Source: Macrolepiota albuminosa | Lineage: Eukaryota; Basidiomycota; Agaricomycetes; Agaricales; Agaricaceae | Assembly: GCA_027475525.1 (NCBI GenBank) | Contig: JAMWFC010000109.1 | Span: 558,001-622,000 of the forward strand | DNA: 64,000 bases | Reading direction: 5' to 3' | In this document: positions 33,446 through 43,202 of the stretch, one piece after another | Position numbering within the stretch: position 1 is the stretch's first letter | Layout: every line of letters starts with the position of its first letter | Translations under genes and position numbers: made by a program | Notes under the pieces: model-generated | Database searches by the model: none | The model's input: the letters and a program-made list of their open reading frames with translations, nothing else | What the model was told of the DNA's origin: nothing

Positions 33446-34575
33446 CGGTAGGGTCGTTCGTTGGCGTGCTGGTCGGTAAACTCTGGTGGCTTAGCGAGGG
33501 CGCCTTTTCGTTGTCCCCTAGGGAACGTTGGCACCGTTCGTCGGATTCCGGAATTGGGGTCGCTAATTGTGAGGGTTGTTTCCTCGTCGGTAACTGTCTT
33601 GACGACTGATCGCGCCAAGACGTCGAAGGGTCTGCCGAGTAGTAAGTCGTATGCCGGTGATCGCAAAATGTGTATCTGAAGATAAAAGGTGATGTCGCCA
33701 AGGGTGCATGGCACATTCTTAGCGAGGCCGAGGGATCTGTCCACGGTACCGTTAGCGCTCTGCATGTTTAGTATAACCATAGGGTCGTAAATGAGGCCTA
33801 GATCGTTAGCAACTTCTGCTGCCATAGAAATAATCTGAGACCCGCTATCCACGATTGCCTCTACTTCGTGCTTGTTGTCTACGGTTAGCGCTACCGAGCG
33901 GATAGCGTGCGATTCTTGAGCGACGGTAAGAATTGCTGGGTCCTCTCCATGGTCCACAGACCTAAGGTAAGTCTCCACTGGATCCACAGAGGTAGCGTTA
34001 GCGATAGGGTTGGCAGGAGTATCTTCAGTGTCTAGAGAGTCGATGGTAACGGAAAAACCAGGTAGCGCATCGTCGAGATCCTCGACCTCGGCAACGGTCG
34101 TCACCAAGGGTCGTCGAGGAGTAACTGCCGTCTTGACTTGGTTGCGGACGTCTGGGGCAATGCTACAAAGCTCTTCAACTGATAAGGTGACGGCGGTTTT
34201 CATGATGCGGCTGAAGACGTGGTTGGATTTCTCTATGTCGAATATTGGCGCGGTAGGTCGGTAACCACCTTCAGGACGTTTCTCGGGAGCGGCAAAGTTT
34301 CGTTGCGCGGGAGCATGGTAACGGTCGGGAATCCCTGAGTAGGGATGGAGAGGCGGCAAAGGCGGTTCGGGAGCGGTAGCGGACGACGATGGTTCTGGAG
34401 CAGTAGCAGGGGTAGTGGCAGGCGGTGCGGCAGGAGCAGGTGTCGGTAACTTGCTAGCGGGAGGCATTGGCTTATATCCTTTGAGAGGTTGTTTGGGCTG
34501 CTTAACTTCAACCCCATCAAAGACCTGATTCTTAAGCAAATCCAACTCCTGTTGGAGCTTGGCAATACGTTCTTC
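33418..34575 (-). CDS. Protease region of gypsy gag-pro
   Basis: In the same frame as gag, immediately after a single TGA at 34578-34576. Begins with a short coiled segment (ERIAKLQQELDLL), a Pro/Ala/Ser-rich linker, and then the aspartic protease signature AIVDSGSQI with the second conserved block LLLGRPF. One active-site unit is present, as expected for a dimeric retroviral-type protease. Confidence 0.88.
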   Translation of the reverse strand, partial: EERIAKLQQELDLLKNQVFDGVEVKQPKQPLKGYKPMPPASKLPTPAPAAPPATTPATAPEPSSSATAPEPPLPPLHPYSGIPDRYHAPAQRNFAAPEKRPEGGYRPTAPIFDIEKSNHVFSRIMKTAVTLSVEELCSIAPDVRNQVKTAVTPRRPLVTTVAEVEDLDDALPGFSVTIDSLDTEDTPANPIANATSVDPVETYLRSVDHGEDPAILTVAQESHAIRSVALTVDNKHEVEAIVDSGSQIISMAAEVANDLGLIYDPMVILNMQSANGTVDRSLGLAKNVPCTLGDITFYLQIHILRSPAYDLLLGRPFDVLARSVVKTVTDEETTLTISDPNSGIRRTVPTFPRGQRKGALAKPPEFTDQHANERPYRCFHRPSRR

Positions 34576-35727
34576 TCACGAGAATGTAGGATGGTCACCA
34601 ACGCTGTTGAAATGTAAAACCTCGTGAACCATTTGCTGTTGGGTCGCCTGTTCAGGGTTGGGGTTGGCGTTGCCAGAAAGCGTGCCGGTAACGATCTGTC
34701 CTGGGTTGCGCCTATGCCACTCATCAACTCGCTCCTGGAAGGACTTCTTGTCTGGGTAGTTGGGAATGATGGCGCCAGTGGTGAGAACTATCTTGCCGTC
34801 AATAGCCCGTCGAATCCTTCCTTGCCAAATGTAGTTTTCGAGAGTAACGCAGCGTCCTCTAGTCATCGTGTGGCCAATTTCCCCACAGAAGTGGCAAGGG
34901 CCAGGCACGGGTACGTTAGCGGGTCGGTTAGTGAGGTTGGTGGTAATCATAGTTTCAATACGCGTCATAGCGGAGGCGACAGCGGCGGTAATAGCAGCAT
35001 TGAGCTCTTCTTTCTTAACGAAGTCGGTAGTGGGAGGCGGGATGGGAATTATACCGTTAGTTCGCTCAGGTGGTGGGCTCGTCCTAGCGCGTTGCAGTCC
35101 AACGCCAGTGTCCGTTCCCTTGAGAACCCATTTACCGGCTTCAAAGACGTCGGCAACATTGTAGGGCTCGTCAGGGTGATGGGCCTGGTGAACTATCTCT
35201 AGGCGACGAGCTATGCGAGTCCAAAGCGAAGTTGGGATGCCTTGTTGGAACAGGCGACGTTCCTCGTTGATATAGAGCTTGCCGTTTTGTACTAACCACC
35301 TAGCGATCTTCTGGAACTCGCGGTAATACGTGGAGAATGCGCCAAGAGAGGAGGTGCCACTGTCGAATGATTCCTGTACTAATTTCTGCAATTCGTTTAC
35401 CGTGTATCGGGTAGCCTCCTCTGCGCCAGGGTACAACTGGATCACTGCCGTCTTCCAGTCCTCATACGAAGCGCCTTGGGCTGGAACGGGTGGGGCGGCA
35501 GGGACAAAGGCGGCAAACTCGGTCAAACCTGTCCACGTCTCTGCCGTGTCATATGATACGTATCTTGCCGCGTACTCCTTCATCTGCGTATGGTCGGTAA
35601 TGTTACAATCCCTGAATAAATACTCCAACTCCTTAAAATACTGGGAGAGCTCCCGTGGCTTGGACTCGTCCCATTTCGGTGCCGAGAAGTGGTTGCGTGG
35701 CGGCATGCGCTGGACTTGTTGTTCCAT
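34576..35727 (-). CDS. Gag of the gypsy element with CCHC-type zinc knuckle
   Basis: Structural protein. The first ATG in the frame is at 35727 (MEQQVQRMPP), although the frame is open upstream to about 36,079. The capsid-like part includes EYLFRDCNI and YYREFQKIARWL. Near the C-terminus is a zinc knuckle, CHFCGEIGHTMTRGRC, with C-X2-C-X4-H-X6-C spacing, slightly longer than the usual X4. Ends at TGA 34576 before the protease. Confidence 0.88.
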   Translation of the reverse strand: MEQQVQRMPPRNHFSAPKWDESKPRELSQYFKELEYLFRDCNITDHTQMKEYAARYVSYDTAETWTGLTEFAAFVPAAPPVPAQGASYEDWKTAVIQLYPGAEEATRYTVNELQKLVQESFDSGTSSLGAFSTYYREFQKIARWLVQNGKLYINEERRLFQQGIPTSLWTRIARRLEIVHQAHHPDEPYNVADVFEAGKWVLKGTDTGVGLQRARTSPPPERTNGIIPIPPPTTDFVKKEELNAAITAAVASAMTRIETMITTNLTNRPANVPVPGPCHFCGEIGHTMTRGRCVTLENYIWQGRIRRAIDGKIVLTTGAIIPNYPDKKSFQERVDEWHRRNPGQIVTGTLSGNANPNPEQATQQQMVHEVLHFNSVGDHPTFS

Positions 35728-36086
35728 AGCGACTGTGTTGGCGAGTTCGGTTAGCGGTAGTGGGGAAGGAGTTCTAGAGATTGGCGACGGGGTAAGCAAA
35801 ATGAGTTGAGAAAGAGGCGTTAGCGGAGTAATTGGGGTGATTGGTTGCGGTACGGTAAATGGCAACGCTAAGGGGTCGTCGGCGCTATAATCGAGGGAAT
35901 GCGGGAAGAGATCAGGAAATGCGTCTACAGTGGCGTTCTGTAGTTCCTGGGCAAGAGAGAGACCCGGTAAGGCACCAGGTGGTTGTGGGGTTGATGGGTG
36001 GGAAGGAGCTATGCCTTCTGCCGACTGGTCTAGCAGGCGGCGCCTACGCTGGAGACGGGTTTCTGGCGGAATTCTGCCCTAAAGAT

Positions 36087-36104
36087 CCCTCACGGTGGGC
36101 TCCA
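36087..36104 (-). promoter_or_regulatory. Primer binding site
   Basis: Three bases inside the 5' LTR, on minus, the sequence TGGAGCCCACCGTGAGGG starts with TGG, the complement of a tRNA 3' CCA. Position fits minus-strand priming. I cannot name the tRNA. Confidence 0.7.
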
Positions 36105-36107
36105 ATT

Positions 36108-37138
36108 TGATGACGCCCAAAGTTTGGTCAGCAACAAATGTAACAATAGTGTTACCGTACCAAGAGTGTGCGTTGGGCGCGCTAAAAGTGCGGTGAGGAG
36201 TCCCGGGCAGGTCCCAGAGAACGCGTCTGTGAAAAAGGGTAAAAGTCGGTAACGGGGTCGGCAAGTGTCAAGCGCTAAGGTAAAGCGCCTAAGGAAAATG
36301 CGGTAAGTGAACACGGCAAAGGTAAGCGGCAAGAGCCCGATAAGCTTAGCGAGGTCTAAGCGTCGATAGTGCCTGCCGTAGTTGCAAGGCGCGAGTATGT
36401 CGAGTATTGGCGAACGTCTGCAACTGCCGATGAGTTTGACGTTGCCGACCGTAGCGTAAATGAGCTCTTGAGCATAAGGGAGACTGAGGAAAGGGGAGTA
36501 GTAAACTCTGGTCTATTGTTCTGATGATTATGGACAAGTCGGTAAGTACTATATATACTACAAGGAGTTCACCGTCGCCAGTGACCAACCATCGCCAAAG
36601 TGCGGTAAACTGGAAAATTTCATAGGGGTAGCTCCAACGGTTTCAGATCCCTACCGTCCATTCAAGAGCCTTAGCGACGCCAGGCGACAGATCGTGAAGC
36701 TAAACCATCACTCCATCACCCTTCTGTCTGTCCAAAGTGCTTAGCGATGTCAGGCGCCAGGCGACAGATCGTGAAGCTAAACCATCACTCCATCACCCTT
36801 CTGTCTGTCCAAAGTGCTTAGCGATGTCAGGCGCCGAATCAAGGCGCTAAGCGATGTCAGACGCCAAGGTCAAACGCCAAGCTGTCTGTCAGTTTCTGAT
36901 AGATCATCAGGCTTCTCGCTAAGCGCTGTCATCAGTGACTGATGCCATCTGTCAGTTGTCATTCTGTCTGCCGATCGGCGCTATCACTGATTGGATCTGC
37001 TTCTTGCCGTGCACGGCCGTCAGAAGTGGCTTAAAATAGGTAGAACATGTGCGCTAAGTTTGGAACGAGTGCGGCAAGGTTTCCGGAGCCGGTGCCGAGC
37101 CTGCCGTTGATGCGCCTAACCTGTATAGGGTCCTATCA
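36108..37138 (-). repeat. 5' LTR of the gypsy element, longer by a 77-bp duplication
   Basis: 1031 bp, versus 954 bp in the other LTR. The whole difference is the tandem duplication 36678-36831. Confidence 0.95.
36678..36831. repeat. 77-bp tandem duplication inside the 5' LTR
   Basis: Period 77 (for example caggcgacag at 36681 and again at 36758). Four further bases (cgcc) match beyond the unit. Absent from the other LTR. Confidence 0.95.
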
Positions 37139-39528
37139 ACAGAATTATTAAATGGAGAGAAAGTGAGATGAAAAATGCAAAAAGATCCAATGTCAACCTT
37201 TAAAAAAGCCCAAAATAAAGGAGAAGTGAAGATTACAGCATCAGAAACAGCTTCACTGCTTAAATGATGTGAGTATTTAGAATAAACTCTGTCAAGAGCA
37301 CCAAAAAAATCAATGATAATGCTGGCAAAAGATTGGTGATTAATATTGAGATTTAAAATGAAATTGTAGCCAAAATTATGATTGCAGAGAAGCCTTTTAA
37401 CACAAAAAGTTTTGGAGGTATAGTTGGCTTACATTCCATAAGCATAACTATATCAGGTTAACTCTACTTTTTCATGATTCTAAATATATTATTTAGTATA
37501 TGCTTAAGTGAAAAACAAATAAAAGCTTACATTTATTATTTTCTGATAAGAAACACATGTATAAAGTATTCCTAGATCAAGAAAAATCCAAATAGAACTA
37601 TTTCAAGAAAGGTTATGTATATTTAAATCAATCATGTCATGTCAATTGGCATTTTCAGCCTTTCAAGAGAGAGATGCTTTGATTAGCCTATTACCTGAGC
37701 CTTTTTTCATATTAGCATGCTAAAGAATATGATCTAAAATAGTTAATAAATCTGTATTTTTATTAAAAAATTAAAACATACTAGCTTGTGCACAACTATA
37801 ATACTTAACACCATCTTGATTATGAGGCAATTTACATTCTTGAGCCAATTTCATAGTAAGACAAGCAAGATAGACCCATTGGCTCTGACTATGAACTTCA
37901 CTACAAGCTTTAGACTCATCTTCTACAATAGAAGCTACTTCTTGCTGAGAAGAAAGACCATTCTTCTGAGTAGCATCTGAATGTTGAATGCTAATTGATA
38001 GAATACCATGCCTATAAACTTTGCAATTATATAATCACATTTATATAATAATTGAACTTCACATGTAGTTTTCAAAATCTAATAACTCACTAAATTGATC
38101 TAATGATCTTGACAAAGTCTAGTCTGATCTATCTAAACAATAATAAATACTTAAACAGTTTATAATTAAAAATAAAAACTTACATGACCAGCATTAACTT
38201 TAGAAAACACATGCTGTGTTCCAACAAATGGCATGACAGCTTTTGGATCAGCCTATAAAAGTCAAATTAACATTAAAAAGTTCTTTAAATAAGCAAAGAA
38301 AAAACATACTGCAGAAATACCATGCATACCAACATGCTTGTGTCTCATTTTTCTCTTTGCTGCTCTTGTCAAACTAGACATAGCTACTATCAGAGCATTT
38401 TGAGGTTGAACTTGAGAATCAGTAGTTTTATTCTCAGACTCAACACCAGATCCAGTATCAGAATGAACAAGAGCAGAAGCAGGAGTTTCAGAGGCATTTG
38501 AGTCAATAGCTAGATTTAAAGCTGTAGCAATGTTGGGTCCTGGACCCATATGCATCTGAGATGAATGTATCTATAAAGAAAATTTTACTGTCTACATATT
38601 CTAATAATCTCAGGGATAAAGTTGACATACCTTAAAACTTCTACCACACTTTGCAGTGGGTTTTCCAGCTCTAGATCTAGAAACCATGTTTAAGTAAATC
38701 TTGTAGAAATGTTGATGATGTAATACTATGATCTTCAATTGCTATTTTTTTATACTTATCAGAATAGCTAGAAATCATGTCAACATCTGAACCAACAAAT
38801 TTCATTTTAACATCAAAAAGTCCAGGCAATTTAGCTTCAGAAGTTTCATCTGAGCTTGTGAATCTAATAGTAATCTCCTATAGCACTTCTCCTGTCTTTT
38901 TGAATATAAAACTAGATTTATCAAGACTTATTTGGTTGTATAGCAAGCTTTAATAGCAACAACAAGTGCACTTAGATTTACTGCTTATATCTGGCCCTTG
39001 TTTATACTCTGTAGGGTGCTCTTATACATGAATTAAGTAAATGATCAAGTCAATTCATAGAATAAACATTGATTATACTGTTATATTTTTTAATTTTCCT
39101 TAGATATTTCTTTCTGAGCTCTGCTGGTACCCATTCATTATTTCTAAGATCATCTCTATTAGCAATCACAAGCTTCATCAACTTGATATGCCATAATTTA
39201 GTAGCAGCCATATCAATGCCATCATTTTCAGGCCATCCCTCTGTCAAGACCTCTATATTTTCATCATTCAAGCCTACATACCTTTCATCACTCTTCTGAT
39301 TTTCGTTTCTTTAGCATAGCTTGAGGCTGTTCAGCTCCAAGAAAAGATCTCAGAATCATTGTTACTGATCTCTTATAATCCATCAATCTTATATATTTTA
39401 GATGATTAAGCACAATCAGAATTAGACTTGGTAGACTTTAAGGATTTTGGAGCATGCTGATTGCACAAGCCACTAATATTGTGCTTGGCCTTTAGCTTTT
39501 GACCATGGCAGGATTTGGGCATTGATAC
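37139..39528. other. AT-rich region between gypsy and hAT elements
   Basis: Mostly AT-rich and without recognisable domains, except for a spliced but unidentified minus-strand gene (next entry). Near 37,150-37,330 minus reads open (SIIIDFFGALDRVYSKYS) right up to the LTR, so the retroelement may have split something. Confidence 0.5.
37786..38687 (-). CDS. Unrecognised multi-exon gene or gene remnant
   Basis: ATG at 38687 (MVSRSRAGKPTAKCG). Exons that splice in phase 0: 38687-38631, 38570-38310 and one from 38252 (ADPKAVMPFVGTQHVF). A further open block lies at about 37,980-37,790 (QQEVASIVEDESKAC). Introns have GT-AG ends and no stops interrupt the first three exons. The protein is Ser/Ala-rich with a basic patch (RAAKRKMRHKH). 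I do not recognise a family and cannot place the 3' end; it may be transposon-derived. Confidence 0.4.
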
Positions 39529-42500
39529 CAGTGATGGCATTGATAGGGTTTGATTGTGGTCATAACTTTCTGACCAAAAGGGTCAAACTCCCTTAATCCT
39601 GATATGTCAAGGTCAACACATGACTGCTTCCACTGGTTGAGTTAGCTGGCACAATAAGATAAAATGAACTCAAAGTCTCATTCAAGTAGCTATGTAAGAA
39701 AAAAATTATAAATCAATTATTACTAGTATTAGTAAACTGTTTTATTATGAGTCACCATCTGGGTCATCATAACCATTTGTATCGTCTTGCCCATTCACCA
39801 GGTCATGAAACTCCATCTCGCTTGTCAGTCCATCCTCCTCAGCCCTCCAGTAATCAGTTAGGACAGTCGATGAGGTTGAAGTCACATCTGTGGGGTCAGA
39901 ATAATAAAAGAGGTTCTTCAACACAAAGGATTGATATCAGGTGGGTTATCTGTGCTTTGAGTACCCATTGGCTAAGCTGGCAGATGCCCATTGACAGCTT
40001 GTACTAATGACCCAGCTTCAAAAACCAGTTTCTGAGCAACAGAGGTGAAGCTGAGGGTGCTTGTTGATGGGTTTGCAAATGGGGCAGTGCCATGGTTATC
40101 ATCATTACCAAATTTGCATTTGTGACATGAAGGTAAACCATGGGTCTCAGTGGTGTCAATTTTCAAGAAAACTTCTTTGTGTATTTTATCAGAGTGAGTA
40201 TGATTTCAATGTTTTGTATGCTTGACTCCAAACTGACTAAAGATATGCTTGGTTGGTGCAGAATTTGGTGTGACACTCAGGAGCCACAGTGCCATTTTAA
40301 TCATAGCTGCCTTGCCTTGTGGTGCAGCAGGAGAAGTAAGATTATCACTAGCAGAATTGAATAGAGCATGCGCTGGAGGTGCATTTTCTAATGAGGGTTC
40401 AAGTTCTCACCATATAGTGATCAGATTGACAGGGCATCACTACATCATGGTGAGTAAATCATAAAAACATGTCAGGTACAGTACTTACCTCTTGTTGTGC
40501 TGCTTCCTTGTGGTATTTCAAGTCCATACCCTTATCTGACCATTCTCCTTTTCTTCAAACATAGTCACCAAATGATGCTCAGAATTCATAGTAGGGCTCA
40601 TTTGTTGTATTAAATAAGTGCTGATAACCCCCTACAATAAGCCTTCATAGAGTACTGAAATCTGTATAGGGTGCTCCATGTGCAAAGAAGCCAACTCGGA
40701 TATATGGGTTGAATACAATTGCTAGGATGAAAATTGGATGGTCAGCATTGGCCCAGCGCTTTTCTAGACTTTTGAGAGCAGTGGCACATATATGAGAATC
40801 GAGACTACATGTAGTATTTGAGAAAAAGTGGTATAAATTGACCAGAGTTATCAGGACCACAATCAGTCAGGCATTATCACTTTGTGTAATATTTGCAGCA
40901 ATTGTGAGAGGTTCCAAATGCTCTTGAATCCTGTTTAATAGTTATTTTCAAAGAACTTATAATTGACAGAGGATTACACACACCTCTTCAAATCTGACCA
41001 GAATGTGAATCCCTTCAAAATTCCAATAATCTCTCAGGCCTTTTCCTTCATTTCTGCCCTATCTCCAGCAACTAGCACCAATGTCTCTCTTGAGTCCAAA
41101 AGTAGCTGTCAAAATGCAAGCTCAAGATCCAGTAATTGAGGGATTGCAAGATAATGAGAAGTCCACCATATAAGTACAGGAAGAATAAGTGATGATACTT
41201 TGAAAAGCTTTTGAAGCTGTACCTTCCTCAACATATCTAATGCATGACTATGATTATTAAACCATTTGACAACCTCAATGGCATTCTGTACACTTGATAC
41301 AAAATGCCCCTTGATTTTCAAGATGTCTCTGACAATTAGATTGATCTACTGTTCAAGTCAATATTTATCATCAATGCAAACATTCCTCCACACCTGATGA
41401 CACCAACAGTCAACTGTTATTATTCAGGGAAGTTTTACTCATAAGAGCCATCACATTTTGGCTAATTCACCACTAGCATCTATGCACCATGCAATGACAA
41501 TAATGCCCAAAACCCTAACACAATACACAATTTCTTTAGATATGATTTCAAGTTCTCAGCTGTTTTGTGGACTGCTGAGATGTTACAAACATTGAGTAAC
41601 ATTGTCTGATCAACCCGACAGTCAACAAAGATTTGAGTAAAGATCTTATACAAAACTCACAGAGTATTTGACATTTACCATAGAAGCAATCAGTGATGTC
41701 TTTGTAATATTTTTCCATCCATCACACTGCCCTGTTCCATACCAATCATGCACCCTACTCTTAATTTTGGCCTCAACCTTACCAGCTTCTTCATTTAATA
41801 CACAACCAGATAACTCCTTTTGTCCTGGCATCAAGGTCTCAGGCTTCCATTTTTGAAAGAAGAAGTGCCAGTAAAGATGTTCAACACACTACCAGGCAAT
41901 ATTGCAGATAACCATAAGACGACAGAGGTCTGCATTGAACTCGGCCTGAGTAGAGGGTGAGAACTGCTGATGAGGAAGAATTTTGGCATAGAAAATATCT
42001 CTATCAGGCTCAGATACAAGTGATGAGAATGATGAATTAGCAGTAGTGTTGTGACCAAGTGGAGTAGGTGTATTTGTAGTAATAGCCAATGGACTCAGAG
42101 AGGGCTGCAATGGAAGTGAAGTAGTTGATCATGTTGGTGTTTGTATGAATGGAGATAAAAGGTTTTCCTTTTGTATCTGACACTTCTTGCAGGTGTATAG
42201 AGCAGCCAAAGCTTCATTACGAGTACTCTTAGTGCAATTATAGCACTTAGAGAGATGAGTCCACATCTCATTGATCTTTCCTGACTGGGGCTTCAACATA
42301 GCAAGGTCTATCAATGTTAAAAAATGACAAAGTGCATCAACAGAATAAAGAACTTAAAGTATGCTTCCAGTTCTGTCTCTGATTGTGCAGTTGTGATAGA
42401 TTCTTCAGCAAGCGCATTGAGGTCAGTGTTGCATGTGGTTAGAACTGAGTTGTTGATGCAGCCTCAGCATCATACTTCCCAATAATTTTGGTCCATCAGA

Positions 42501-42812
42501 TACTTCTTTGTGCCCTTGTGGTAGTGTACCCAAACTGAGTCTGTCATAGTGGGAAGAATGAGAAGAAAGTGAACAAATTACATTGGTGGAATATCAATTT
42601 TATTTATTTCCAATACTATGATCTCCTCATAAAAACTGTACCTTATTAAACATACAGAGACACATCAAGATGGGTAGCACATGTGAGGAATTTATTGACC
42701 CTAGGAGTCATGCGTTGACTTCCCAGCAATGGTCAAACCTGGACAATTGACCCCGATAAGGGTTTGACCCCAACAAACAGTCAGGGGGTCAACCTTGACC
42801 ATGCCATCACTG
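39529..42812 (-). mobile_element. hAT-family DNA transposon relic
   Basis: Ends in perfect 12-bp terminal inverted repeats CAGTGATGGCAT and is flanked by a perfect 8-bp target-site duplication attgatac (39521-39528 and 42813-42820). The 8-bp TSD and CAGTG-type ends are diagnostic for hAT. The interior encodes a decayed hAT transposase on minus. Subterminal ggtcaa/ttgacc-rich motifs lie near both ends. Confidence 0.92.
39990..42470 (-). pseudogene. hAT transposase, decayed
   Basis: Read on minus, the BED-like N-terminal region is MWTHLSKCYNCTKSTRNEAL. The RNase H-like core start is LNEEAGKVEAKIKSRVHDWYG with TGQCDGWKN. Later come VQNAIEVVKWFNNHSHAL and RWANADHPIFILAIVFNPYI. The C-terminal hATC dimerisation part is MALWLLSVTPNSAPTKHIF then FGVKHTKH. 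Many stops and frameshifts separate these blocks, so the gene is dead. Limits are approximate. Confidence 0.85.
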
Positions 42813-43202
42813 ATTGATACTGTAAAAGTGACCTCTGGAGGCTATGGCTTAGTCACATAGCTGGCAGAGGGAGATCCAAAGTGTATTAGAGTATATACAG
42901 AGACATGGAGCTGGATTTTGGATTTATGAGAGTTGCCAGGAAGCCTAAGCAGTAGAGAGCCTGTATGGTGCATGTTTTAATTTGTATGTCACTTGACTAC
43001 ATCTTACATCTTTGTCTTAGTCCAACTGCTGACCCAGGGGCTCACCTTAGAGCAAGAACCACCAGCCAGATGCACGATCATGCTCCATCCATGGCCATCA
43101 CCACTGAACAGGATACTATGTGATAACAGTCTCGTTAATCCGCCAAAACTGAGCTTACACCAGTATAATACAATGATCCATGGGTCCAAAAAAATACAAC
43201 CA

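Larger units (their letters stand above)
25861..37138 (-). mobile_element. Ty3/gypsy LTR retrotransposon with an extra antisense gene (11.3 kb)
   Basis: Bounded by near-identical LTRs (25861-26814 and 36108-37138) that start TGATGAC and end CCTATCA on plus. Coding order on minus: gag with zinc knuckle, protease, reverse transcriptase, RNase H, integrase, which is the Ty3/gypsy order. The primer binding site and polypurine tract lie where this strand requires. Between the 3' LTR (left) and integrase is a seven-exon gene on plus, antisense to the genome. The LTRs differ by about five transitions plus one 77-bp duplication, so insertion is recent, but two in-frame stops in gag-pol make this copy defective. 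No matching target-site duplication is visible (tatag versus acaga). Confidence 0.95.

Noticed and set aside
34624..35202. 192-codon plus-strand frame in the gag region
   Set aside because: Reverse-strand shadow of gag; no motif, and gag itself has a zinc knuckle.
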